From positions 1,281,673 through 1,345,672 of the forward strand of contig CAWGKW010000002.1 in NCBI GenBank assembly GCA_963823275.1: a DNA stretch of 64,000 nt, read 5' to 3'. Below are positions 44,076 to 52,104 of the stretch, in pieces. The stretch is from RHKX01 sp963823275 (lineage in GTDB: Bacteria > Actinomycetota > Thermoleophilia > Solirubrobacterales > 70-9). The notes under the pieces were generated by a model. That model was not told the origin of the DNA. It saw nothing but the letters and a program-made list of their open reading frames with translations, and ran no database searches. The position numbers and the translations under genes are program-made. The stretch's first letter is position 1, and each line of letters opens with the position of its first letter.

Positions 44076-44819
44076 CTAGCCGCCGGCGGTCGTCGGACCC
44101 CGTTTGGGACGCAGCTCCCGGACCTCGGCCTCGGGCGCCTCGCCGTCGAGCGATTCGAGGCGCCGCTCGATCTCGGTGAGACGCTCCGAGAGCTTCTTGA
44201 TCGCGTCGGCGACGGGGTCGGGAAGGTGGATCCAGTCGGTGTCGGGTCCCTCCGGCTTACGGCCGTCGACCCGGACGATGTGGCCAGGATTACCGACCAC
44301 CGTCGCCCGCTCGGGGACATCGGTGACGACGACGGTGTTCGCCCCCACCTTCGAGCCGTGCCCGACCGTGATCGGGCCGAGCAGCTTGGCGCCCGAGCCG
44401 ATCGTCACGTTGTCCTCGATCGTCGGATGGCGCTTGCCGCGCTGAAAGCCCGTCCCTCCGAGCGTCACGCCCTGGTAGATCGTGACTCGAGAGCCGATCT
44501 CCGCCGTTTCGCCGATCACGACCCCGGAGCCGTGGTCGATGAAGAACTCGCCGCCGATCCTGGCCCCGGGATGGATCTCGATCCCGGTCAGCGCTCGTGT
44601 CGCGTAGACGATCACCCGGGGGACGAGCGAGGCCCCGTTCTGGTGGAAGGCGTGGGCCACGCGATGGGCGAGGATCGCCTGCACGCCTCCCCAGGAGGAG
44701 AGGATGCCGAAGAAGCTGACATCGCGGGCGGCAGGATCGCGGTCGCGGGCGGTGTTGACGTCGTCTCTGACCTCCTTCATCACCCGCTTGAACGTCCCCA
44801 TGCCGAACACCCCCGTCAA
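44076..44819 (-). CDS. cysE: Serine O-acetyltransferase
   Basis: Acetylates serine for cysteine synthesis. 247 residues of the left-handed beta-helix acyltransferase group: N-terminal helical domain (VRDDVNTARDRDPAARD, FFGILSSWGGVQAILAHRVAHAF) and hexapeptide repeats (IEIHPGARIGGEFFIDHGSGVVIGETAEIG, VTIYQGVTLGGTGFQRGKRHPTIEDNVTIGSGAKLLG) with the catalytic His-Asp pair in FIDHG. The long C-terminal tail is charged. The ATG at 44817-44819 overlaps the cysK stop; a start six codons further in is possible. It forms a cysK-cysE operon. Confidence 0.95.
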   Translation of the reverse strand: MTGVFGMGTFKRVMKEVRDDVNTARDRDPAARDVSFFGILSSWGGVQAILAHRVAHAFHQNGASLVPRVIVYATRALTGIEIHPGARIGGEFFIDHGSGVVIGETAEIGSRVTIYQGVTLGGTGFQRGKRHPTIEDNVTIGSGAKLLGPITVGHGSKVGANTVVVTDVPERATVVGNPGHIVRVDGRKPEGPDTDWIHLPDPVADAIKKLSERLTEIERRLESLDGEAPEAEVRELRPKRGPTTAGG

Positions 44820-45772
44820 CCCCCGAAAAACGGCAACGACATGTAGCGCTCGCCCGCGTCGGCGAAGACGATCACGATTCGCTTCCCGTTCATCTCGGGG
44901 CGGCTGCCGAGCTCGATCGCACCGTGAAGGGCTGCGCCGGCGGAGATCCCGATCAGCAGCCCCTCGCGGGTCGCGGCCAGGGCGGCGGTGTCGATCGCGG
45001 ATTCGTCCTCGACCGGGATGATCTCGTCGATCACCGAGCGATCGAGAACGCCGGGCACGAAGCCCGGCCCGATCCCCTGGATCTTGTGCGGGCCGGGCTC
45101 GCCTCCCGAGAGCACCGGTGAGGCCGCCGGCTCGACCCCGAGCACATAGAGGTCGGGCCTACGCTCCTTGAGCGCCTGACCGATGCCGCTGATCGTCCCG
45201 CCCGTGCCGACGCCGCAGACGATCGCGTCGACCTCACCGCCGGTGTCGCGCCAGATCTCCTCGGCCGTGGTCCTGCGGTGAACCTCGGGATTGGCCGGAT
45301 TGTCGAACTGCTGGGGGGTGTAGGCATTCTCATGCTCTGCCGCGATCTCCCGCGCGAGGTCCACAGACTCGTTCATACCTCCCATCGAGGGGGTCTCGCG
45401 GACGATCGCGCCGTAGCTTCGGAGCATCGCCGAGCGCTCCCTGCTCATCCCCTCGGGAAGGGTGAGGATGCACCTGTACCCGCGGGCCGCGCAGACCATC
45501 GCCAGGGCGATGCCCGTGTTGCCCGAGGTCGGCTCGACGATGACGGTTCGTCCGGGTTCGATCCGGCCCTCGGCCTCGGCCGCGTCAATCATCGCAACGC
45601 CGATCCGATCCTTGATCGATCCGCCGGGATTGAACCACTCGAGCTTGCCGACGAGTTCGGCCCCGAGGCCGGCGCCCACCCGCCGCAGGATGACCATCGG
45701 CGTATCGCCGACCACCGCAGAGGCCTCCGCGGCGATCTGCAGCGTCGGCCGTGCATGAGCTCGTGAGGCCAT
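44816..45772 (-). CDS. cysK: O-acetylserine sulfhydrylase (cysteine synthase)
   Basis: PLP enzyme making cysteine from O-acetylserine and sulfide. 318 residues from ATG 45770-45772; an open frame further upstream lacks homology. PLP lysine in LEWFNPGGSIKDRIG, substrate loop EPTSGNTGIALAMV, phosphate-binding GVGTGGTISGIGQAL, and IPVEDESAI. It shares four bases with cysE, its metabolic partner. An uncharacterised Rrf2 regulator 1.3 kb upstream, beyond nhaA, could be the cysteine regulator. Confidence 0.95.
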   Translation of the reverse strand: MASRAHARPTLQIAAEASAVVGDTPMVILRRVGAGLGAELVGKLEWFNPGGSIKDRIGVAMIDAAEAEGRIEPGRTVIVEPTSGNTGIALAMVCAARGYRCILTLPEGMSRERSAMLRSYGAIVRETPSMGGMNESVDLAREIAAEHENAYTPQQFDNPANPEVHRRTTAEEIWRDTGGEVDAIVCGVGTGGTISGIGQALKERRPDLYVLGVEPAASPVLSGGEPGPHKIQGIGPGFVPGVLDRSVIDEIIPVEDESAIDTAALAATREGLLIGISAGAALHGAIELGSRPEMNGKRIVIVFADAGERYMSLPFFGG

Positions 45773-45845
45773 AGCACAACGGTAGCGACCATCGGGGCCG
45801 AGTAAGGCCCGTTGGCGAGCCATTGCAGGCTGTACCTTCAGCCCG

Positions 45846-47048
45846 ATGAGCAAGGGCCTTCGCCCCAAGCGCGCCAAACGGGCATTGGACCCGATGACCG
45901 AGTTCCTCCGGGAGGAGGCGGGCGGCGGCTTCGCCCTGCTCGCGGGATCGGTGATCGCGCTGCTCTGGGTGAACATCCTTGGCATCGATGGCTACGAGTC
46001 CGTCTGGAACACCGAGCTCGCGATCGGTATCGGGGACTTCACGATCGACGAGGATCTCGGACATTGGATCAGCGACGGCTTGATGACGCTGTTCTTCTTC
46101 CTGATCTCACTCGAGATCAAGCGGGAGGTCGTCCACGGCGACCTTCGCAAGCCGCGCCAAGCAGCGCTGCCGGTGATCGCCGCCGCGGGCGGGGTGATCG
46201 TTCCCGTGCTCCTCTTTCTGGCTGTGAGCAGCGGGACCTCGGGGAGTGGCGGCTGGGGGATCCCGATGGCGACCGACGCGGCCTTCGCGATTGCGGCCCT
46301 GGCCTTGCTCGGCGACCGGGTCGGGGTCGGTGCCAAGCTCTTTCTGGTCACGATCGCCGTCGTCGACGACGTCGCCGCGATCCTGGTGATCGCCGTCGTC
46401 TACACCTCCGACCTCTCCCTCCCGTGGCTGGCGGGCGCGATGGGGCTGCTCGGCCTCGTGATCGTCATGCAGCGGCTGGGGGTCAGCCGGATCGCGGCCT
46501 ATGTGCTCGTCGGCGTGCTCGTTTGGATCGCCACCCTCGAGTCGGGCGTGCACGCGACGATCGCCGGTGTCGCCCTGGCCTTCCTGACCCCGGCCAAGCC
46601 GATCAACGGCCATCAGGTGATCGAGGAACTCGAGGAGCGGATCCACCCCTGGACGAGCTTCCTCGTCCTGCCGCTCTTCGCGCTCGCCAACGCCGGCGTC
46701 GTGATCGGCGGCGACGCCGTCGGCGAGGGCGACGGGCTGCGGGTCGCGGTCGCGGTTGTCGTCGGCCTCTTCGTCGGCAAGGTGGTCGGGATCTCCGCCG
46801 CCACCGCCCTCGCGGTCCGACTCAAGCTGGGAGCACTTCCCGAGGGCGTCGGAATGCGCAGCGTCATCGGGATCGCGGCGCTCGCAGGAATCGGATTCAC
46901 GGTTTCCCTCTTCATCGCCGCGCTCGCGTTCGACGATCCGCTCCTGATCGACAGCGCCAAGATCGGAATCCTCACCGGATCGGTGCTCAGCGCCGCGCTC
47001 GGCGTCGCCATCCTCGCCCCCGGCGGCCGGCACCCGTCTCGCGATTGA
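45846..47048 (+). CDS. nhaA: Na+/H+ antiporter NhaA
   Basis: Electrogenic sodium/proton antiporter for pH and salt homeostasis. 400 residues, about 12 transmembrane segments. The paired aspartates of the ion site are in IAVVDDVAAILVIAVVYT; other landmarks are ISLEIKREVVHGDLRKPRQA, PMATDAAFAIAALALLGDRV, GVHATIAGVALAFLTPA, and FALANAGVVIGG. ATG 45846 has no Shine-Dalgarno; a TACCTT -10-like hexamer ends seven bases before it, so the mRNA may be leaderless. Divergent from cysK. Confidence 0.95.
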   Translation: MSKGLRPKRAKRALDPMTEFLREEAGGGFALLAGSVIALLWVNILGIDGYESVWNTELAIGIGDFTIDEDLGHWISDGLMTLFFFLISLEIKREVVHGDLRKPRQAALPVIAAAGGVIVPVLLFLAVSSGTSGSGGWGIPMATDAAFAIAALALLGDRVGVGAKLFLVTIAVVDDVAAILVIAVVYTSDLSLPWLAGAMGLLGLVIVMQRLGVSRIAAYVLVGVLVWIATLESGVHATIAGVALAFLTPAKPINGHQVIEELEERIHPWTSFLVLPLFALANAGVVIGGDAVGEGDGLRVAVAVVVGLFVGKVVGISAATALAVRLKLGALPEGVGMRSVIGIAALAGIGFTVSLFIAALAFDDPLLIDSAKIGILTGSVLSAALGVAILAPGGRHPSRD

Positions 47049-47116
47049 GGGCGGCACGACTCGCCTGCCGGCGGCAACGACCCCAGGAGGACGAAACCGT
47101 CATCCAGCTTCAAGTC

Positions 47117-47515
47117 CTAGATGTAGTACATGCCTCCACCGCTTTCGGCCTCCTCGCGGCGGGCGACGTCGGCGATCGTCGCGCGCTCGAAGACGGAGCG
47201 CAGCGAGAGCACGCCGTCCGCCCAGATGCCGCCGGCCTCGCGGCCCTCCTCGCCGAGCTTGCCGTCGAGAGCCTGAACGACCTCGAGTACGGTGATCTGA
47301 TCGGCATCGCGAGCGAGCCGGTAGCCCCCCTTGACGCCCCGCTGGGATACGAGCAGGCCGGCCCGGCGAAGGGTCGAGAAGAGCTGCTCGAGGAACTGAA
47401 CGGGGATGTCGCGACGCTCCGCGACGGTGGCAATCGGGACCGGCTTGCCGCTGTTGCGGGCGAGCTCCGCCATGCCGACGACGGCGTAGCGGGACTTTGC
47501 CGTGACTGAGATCAT
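47117..47515 (-). CDS. Rrf2-family transcriptional regulator without cluster cysteines
   Basis: 132 residues from ATG 47513-47515. Winged helix of the Rrf2 family: SVTAKSRYAVVGMAELARN, PIATVAERRDIPVQFLEQLFSTLRRAGLLVSQRGVKGGYRLARDADQITVLEVVQALDGKL (consecutive). The region where IscR/NsrR carry three Cys ligands (EEGREAGGIWADGVLSLRSV) has no cysteine, so it is not an Fe-S sensor. CymR, which controls cysteine genes, is a cysteine-cluster-free Rrf2 member; the proximity of cysK-cysE makes that role plausible. Convergent with nhaA, divergent from the response regulator. Confidence 0.88.
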   Translation of the reverse strand: MISVTAKSRYAVVGMAELARNSGKPVPIATVAERRDIPVQFLEQLFSTLRRAGLLVSQRGVKGGYRLARDADQITVLEVVQALDGKLGEEGREAGGIWADGVLSLRSVFERATIADVARREEAESGGGMYYI

Positions 47516-47600
47516 CGCGTCCGGGTTGTAGCGGATCGGACGGCGGCTGCTCCGATAGGATCGCCTCCCGAGCTCGTCCGGAGGGGGCAGGTAGGAAACG

Positions 47601-48215
47601 ATGGGAACCGATCGCAGCTGCATGATCATCGATTCCCATCCTGTCGTCAGGCTGGGGATCAGACGATTGCTCGAGCCCTCCTGGGACTTCGAGGAACTCG
47701 CCGACGGTCGGGGCGCCGTGGACCTTCTCAACAGCGTCGGCCACTTCGAGGTTGCAATCATCGAAATGCGATCCGCCGGCAGGAACGCTCCATCGGGGAC
47801 GACGACCATCCGCGAGCTCCTCGACCAGCAGCCCAGCCTCGGCGTCGTCGCCCACGGCGGTCGCGTCGACCGCCACGCGATCGTCGAGGCGCTCGATGCC
47901 GGAGCGTCGGCCTACGTGAGCAAGCGTTCTTCGCCGAGCACGATGAGGTCAGCCGTCGACGCCGTGCTCGGATTCGACTCCTTCATCGACCCCGATGTTG
48001 AACGGGCCCGCGGCTCCCAGCCGAACGTCACTCCGAGGCAACGTCAGATCCTGCAGATGTTCGCCGACGGCCTCTCAACCGACAAGGCGGCCAACCGACT
48101 CGGTCTCAGCGCCGAGACCGTTCGGACCCATGCGAAGGCGAGCCTCCCCCGCCTCGGCGCTCGCGATCGAGCCCACGCGGTGGCGATAGCCCTGAGAAGC
48201 GGCCTCATCGACTGA
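47601..48215 (+). CDS. Atypical response regulator with LuxR-type HTH
   Basis: 204 residues. Receiver-like domain (~residues 5-130): acidic pocket residue in MIIDSHPVVRLGIRRLL, conserved lysine K108 in ASAYVSKRSS, but the phospho-acceptor position reads VAIIEMRSAG with Glu55 where Asp is expected. This could mimic phosphorylation or bypass it. The C-terminal HTH (NVTPRQRQILQMFADGLSTDKAANRLGLSAETVRTHAKASLPRLG) is a LuxR/FixJ helix-turn-helix. No histidine kinase is adjacent. It converges on the HDOD-LuxR gene, which carries a related HTH, so the two may act on shared targets. Confidence 0.85.
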   Translation: MGTDRSCMIIDSHPVVRLGIRRLLEPSWDFEELADGRGAVDLLNSVGHFEVAIIEMRSAGRNAPSGTTTIRELLDQQPSLGVVAHGGRVDRHAIVEALDAGASAYVSKRSSPSTMRSAVDAVLGFDSFIDPDVERARGSQPNVTPRQRQILQMFADGLSTDKAANRLGLSAETVRTHAKASLPRLGARDRAHAVAIALRSGLID

Positions 48216-48230
48216 CACCGCGCCGCCCGG

Positions 48231-49289
48231 CTAGACCCAGCCGCGCTCGCGGGCGACGAGGACCGCCTGTGCCCTGTCTGCGGCCCCGATCTTGCGGTAG
48301 ACGTTGTGGAGGTGGGTTCGCACGGTGCTGGCGGAGAGGCCCATCTCCTCGGCGATCTCCTTGTAGACCTTGCCCTCGGCCAGCCCGCGGAGCGCATCGA
48401 CCTCGCGACGCGACAGCGGACAGGGCTCGCCGCGGCGCTGGCGCGGCGCCCGCGCGTAGGGAAACTCGTAGACGAGTTGGTGCAGGCGGACCTCGGTGAG
48501 CCCGCAGGCCTGTGCCGCGTTGCCCATCGCATCGGCGGAGATCGTGTCGCCCGCTGCATGATGAGCCACGAGGTCGCTGAGGCGCACCGCGGCGGCAAGG
48601 CCGTCGGCTGACTCGGAATGGTGGCGTTCGATCGCGCCGGCGATCACCGCCGGCAGGCCCCAGCGCCGGGCCAGGACGCCGCCGACGATCGTGTGGTCCA
48701 TCCCGAACTCGCGTCGCTCGATCTGGGCGCGCTGCTCGGGGGTGGTCATCCGGTCGGCGAGGATCGCCTCGTAACCGGGGTAGAGCCTGACCAGCACGAG
48801 CTGACCGACGTCGTGAAGCAGTGCGGCGGTGGCCAGCTCGTCGCGTCCGGGCACGTCTGCGAGGGCCGCGAGGTTCTCGGCCGCGTGCCTGGTGGCGACG
48901 GCGTGGCGGCGAAAACGTTCCGGCAGGCTGGCCCAGGAGGCTGAGGACTGAAAGAGGTCGTAGGTCGGCAGCGAGGTCGCCACGGCCCTGATCCCGGCGG
49001 GCGTAAGGGCTTCGATTGCGTCGGGAACGTTGGATACCCGTCCGCTCGGACCGCCCCCGTTGTTGGCCGACCGCATGACTGCGATCGCCATCGCCGTGTC
49101 GCTCTCGACCAATTCGGTGATCTCGGTCACCGAGGAACTCTCCTGTGAGGCTGCCTTGACAACCCGATTGACCGACTCCTCGAGGGCCGGCATCCGGCTG
49201 ACGGCCTCGAAGGCCGCGGCCAGCCTCTGGCCGCCCTTGCCCTGGCTTCCCGCAGGGGCCTTCGTGGATGTTTTCGCTGCCGTGGCCAT
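48231..49289 (-). CDS. HDOD-domain protein fused to LuxR-type HTH
   Basis: 352 residues from ATG 49287-49289; an alternative start at 49346 adds 19 residues. The HDOD domain (~residues 25-235) includes VTEITELVESDTAMAIAVMRSAN, ALTPAGIRAVATSLP, RHAAENLAALA and ALLHDVGQLVLVRLYPGYEAIL, plus EFGMDHTIVGGVLARRWGLP and AGAIERHH. Many HD-type residues are retained, unlike strongly degenerate HDOD proteins. The last ~65 residues are a LuxR HTH (CPLSRREVDALRGLAEGKVYKEIAEEMGLSASTVRTHLHNVYRKIG). HDOD fused to a DNA-binding domain suggests a signalling regulator. It follows gltX on the same strand. Confidence 0.87.
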   Translation of the reverse strand: MATAAKTSTKAPAGSQGKGGQRLAAAFEAVSRMPALEESVNRVVKAASQESSSVTEITELVESDTAMAIAVMRSANNGGGPSGRVSNVPDAIEALTPAGIRAVATSLPTYDLFQSSASWASLPERFRRHAVATRHAAENLAALADVPGRDELATAALLHDVGQLVLVRLYPGYEAILADRMTTPEQRAQIERREFGMDHTIVGGVLARRWGLPAVIAGAIERHHSESADGLAAAVRLSDLVAHHAAGDTISADAMGNAAQACGLTEVRLHQLVYEFPYARAPRQRRGEPCPLSRREVDALRGLAEGKVYKEIAEEMGLSASTVRTHLHNVYRKIGAADRAQAVLVARERGWV

Positions 49290-49373
49290 GATTGGAAGGC
49301 GACGCGCGTACGGCTCATCCGGAGCCACTCCCGGCGTCGTCCCCACCCCAATCGGCAGATCGGGCCCTTCGCG

Positions 49374-50812
49374 TTAGTCCGGGTGGGCGTCTTCGGCCAC
49401 GGTTGTTGCACCCAGTCGCGCGACCGCCCGAACGACGCGCTCGAGCGACCGTTCCCTGCCCAGCGCCGCGAGCGACTCGAAGATGCCCGGCGAGATGGTC
49501 GAACCGCTGATCGCCACCCGGATCGGCTGCAGAACCCTGTTGGCTGAGAGGTCCGAGGCCTCGATCAGCGACCGCAATTCGCGCTCTAGCGTCTCGGCGT
49601 CGAAGGGCTCCACATCGGCGATCACCGCCGCGGCCCTGCGAAGGATCTCGTCGGTGCCGGGCTTCATCACCTTGCGCCACGCCTTCTCGTCGCCTCCATC
49701 GATCTCCGGGTCGACGAACAGAAACGAGATGAGCGGCCAGATCTCGACGATACTCTGGGCCTTGTCGCGAACGATTGCGCAGGCTTCCGCCCGCGCCTCG
49801 GGGTCGGCGGCGAGGAACGCCCTCCCGGCCTCCGGATCGGACCGCTCGAGATGAGCGATGAGCTGCGCCTCGTAGTCGGCCAGCGGCTGCTCGCGCATGT
49901 AACGTCCGTTGAGCCAGCGCAGCTTCTTCTCGTCGAATATCGCCGCCGCCCTGCCGACCCGGTCGATCCTGAAACGCTCGACCAGCTCCGCCGTGCTCAG
50001 GATGGTCTCGTCGTCGTCGGTACCCCAGCCGAGCAGGGCGATGTAGTTGCGAAGGGCGGCCGGCAGATACCCCGCCTCCCGCAGCTCCTGGACCGACGCG
50101 GCGCCGTGACGCTTGGAGAGCTTCTTGCCGTCGGGACCGTGCAGAAGCGGCAGATGCGCGTAGCGGGGGGCGGGCTCTCCGAGCGCGGCGAGCACCAGCA
50201 GCTGCTTGGGGTATTGGAGAGATGATCGTCACCTCGGATCACGTCGGTGATCGCCATGTCGGCGTCATCGACGGCGACCGCGAAGTTGTAGAGGACCGAC
50301 CCGTCCGCACGGGCGATCACGGGGTCGTCCTGAAGGCGGTTCTGGAACTTGATCTCACCGCGGATCGCGTCGGACACGACGGTCTCGCCCGCGTCGGGCA
50401 CGCGCAACCTGATCGCCGCGCCCGCCGCGCCGGTGCCCTGAACCGCCTGACCGCGATAGCCCACTCCCGGGTTCAGCTTGCGGAACTCCTGCACGTCGGC
50501 GCCGGTGGCGGTATCCCGATAGGCGGCCCCGGATGCGATCAGCTCCGCCAGGCGCTCCTCGTGGCGGGGGGCTCGCTCGAGTTGGCTGATCGGCCCCTCG
50601 TCCCAGTCCAGCTCGAGCCAGCGAAGCGCGTCGAGGATCTGCTGGACGTTCTCAGGCGTCGAGCGCTCACGGTCGGTGTCCTCGATCCGCAGGACGAGGG
50701 TTCCGCCCGTCCCTCGCGCCGCCAACCAGTTGTACAGTGCCGTCCGCGCGCCGCCGATGTGAAGCGCGCCGGTCGGCGAGGGGGCGAATCGAACTCGAAG
50801 GGAATCTTCCAT
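49374..50812 (-). CDS. gltX: Glutamyl-tRNA synthetase, frameshifted
   Basis: Class I synthetase charging tRNA(Glu), and in GatCAB organisms usually tRNA(Gln) as well. N-terminal part: VRFAPSPTGALHIGGARTALYNWL (HIGH signature as HIGG), RIEDTDRERS, VLYNFAVAVDDADMAITDVIRGDDHLSNTP. The frame breaks there (~50,202, one C missing from a run); the second frame resumes QLLVLAALGEPAPRYAHLPLL and holds the KMSKS-like KLSKRHGA. The 1439-base span is one short of a codon multiple. The start ATG (50810-50812) overlaps the divergent nfo ATG by two bases. It likely shares a transcript with the HDOD gene. Confidence 0.93.
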
Positions 50813-51674
50813 GCTGATCGGGGCGCATGTTTCCACAGCGGGCGGTCTGGCCACCGCCGTCGAGCGCGGCACGAAGCGCGGCTGCGAGGCGATCCAGATC
50901 TTTCACCAGAGCCCGAGGGCCTGGCGGCCGACCAAGTTCGGACCCGAAGACTTCGCCGCCTTCAACGACGCGTTCGAGGCCTCCCCCCTCGGTTCGACCG
51001 TGATCCACGCGGTCTATCTGATCAACACCGCGAGCCCCGATCCGGAGATCAGCGCGAAGTCCCTCGCCTCCCTCACCCACGCTCTCCGTCTCGGCGACGC
51101 AATCGACGCCGACGGGGTCGTGCTTCATGCCGGCTCGCGCAAGAGGGACCCCCTCCACGAGGCGGTGGCCCGCTCCGGCGAGCTGGTTCGCGAGGCGCTG
51201 GCGGAGACCGAATCGTGCCCGGTGCTGTTCGAGAACACGGCAGGTACAACCGGGCCCCTCGGCCGCGACTTCGACGAGCTGTCGCAGCTCGTGGAATCGG
51301 CGGGCGCCGGTGAGCGGATCGGGGTCTGCATCGACAGCTGTCACCTGTTCGCAAGCGGCTTCGACATCGTTGAGCCCGATGCCCTCTCAGCGGTTGTCGA
51401 CGACCTCGACCGACAGGTCGGACTCGACCGCCTGCGCTCGCTTCACGTCAACGACAGCGCCGTCCCCCAGGGTGCCAATCGCGACAGGCACGCCAACGTC
51501 GGCCAGGGCGAGATGGGGGCGCGAGGGATCGCCACATTCCTGTCGGAGCCGCGCTTCGAGCATCTGCCGGCCGTGCTCGAGACACCCGGGCCCGACAGGA
51601 AGGGATCGGACTTCGACGAGGTGCAGCGCGCTAGGGAATTGCGCGTCGAGGGCCTGTCAAGACGCGAGGCGTAG
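50811..51674 (+). CDS. nfo: Endonuclease IV (AP endonuclease)
   Basis: Cleaves abasic sites in base-excision repair; trinuclear zinc TIM barrel. 287 residues starting MLIGAHVSTAGGLATAVERG, the usual family start. Metal ligands are visible in VLHAGS, LFENTAG, GVCIDSCHLFASGFDI and LRSLHVNDSAVPQGANRDRHANVGQGEMG and VLETPGPD. GAAGGGAATC upstream of the ATG gives a ribosome-binding site inside gltX. Divergent from gltX with overlapping start codons; its 3' end overlaps the next gene by 18 bases. Confidence 0.95.
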   Translation: MLIGAHVSTAGGLATAVERGTKRGCEAIQIFHQSPRAWRPTKFGPEDFAAFNDAFEASPLGSTVIHAVYLINTASPDPEISAKSLASLTHALRLGDAIDADGVVLHAGSRKRDPLHEAVARSGELVREALAETESCPVLFENTAGTTGPLGRDFDELSQLVESAGAGERIGVCIDSCHLFASGFDIVEPDALSAVVDDLDRQVGLDRLRSLHVNDSAVPQGANRDRHANVGQGEMGARGIATFLSEPRFEHLPAVLETPGPDRKGSDFDEVQRARELRVEGLSRREA

Positions 51675-52055
51675 GCCCGAGCGCAGATCGAACTCAGCGG
51701 GATCCCCGATGTCGAAGAAGGAGGGGTTGAGGCAGGTGTGCGCCGGCCCGTCGCCCTCGAACGCGGGCTCGACCCGGAACTGGCATTGCGGGAGCGGATC
51801 CCCGGTCATCTTGATGCCCCCGAAGCCACCGTTTCTTTCGGCCGCCTCGAAGCCGGTGATGTCGATCTCGGCTCCGAACACCTTCTGCACGCAGCCCATG
51901 AAACGGCGCCCCGTGGGCCCGTCCACGTAGCTCCAGAGGTTCGGGCAGCGCATCCTCAAGCAGTCGCGCGGCTCGATCAGCTTGTCGCAGAAGGTCCTGC
52001 AGCTGCGGCACTCACCGGAGGGTGAGGCGAGCTCAGCTGTACGGGCAAAACCCAT
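51657..52055 (-). CDS. Cysteine-rich protein of unknown function
   Basis: 132 residues with nine cysteines: GECRSCRTFCDKL, RDCLRMRCPNLW, MGCVQKVF, PQCQFRV and HTCLNPS. The dense N-terminal set (CxxCxxxC then CxxxxC) could bind Zn or an Fe-S cluster. The middle (YVDGPTGRRFMGCVQKVFGAEIDI) and the end (FEGDGPAHTCLNPSFFDIGDP) look like a folded domain rather than random sequence. There is no signal peptide. I do not recognise the family. It overlaps nfo tail to tail by 18 bases and is 49 bases from dnaE, same strand as dnaE. Confidence 0.72.
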   Translation of the reverse strand: MGFARTAELASPSGECRSCRTFCDKLIEPRDCLRMRCPNLWSYVDGPTGRRFMGCVQKVFGAEIDITGFEAAERNGGFGGIKMTGDPLPQCQFRVEPAFEGDGPAHTCLNPSFFDIGDPAEFDLRSGLRLAS

Positions 52056-52104
52056 CCTGTGATTCTAGATCGGCGCCCTAAAGAAGGGGCGCAGTTCGGA
52101 GCTC

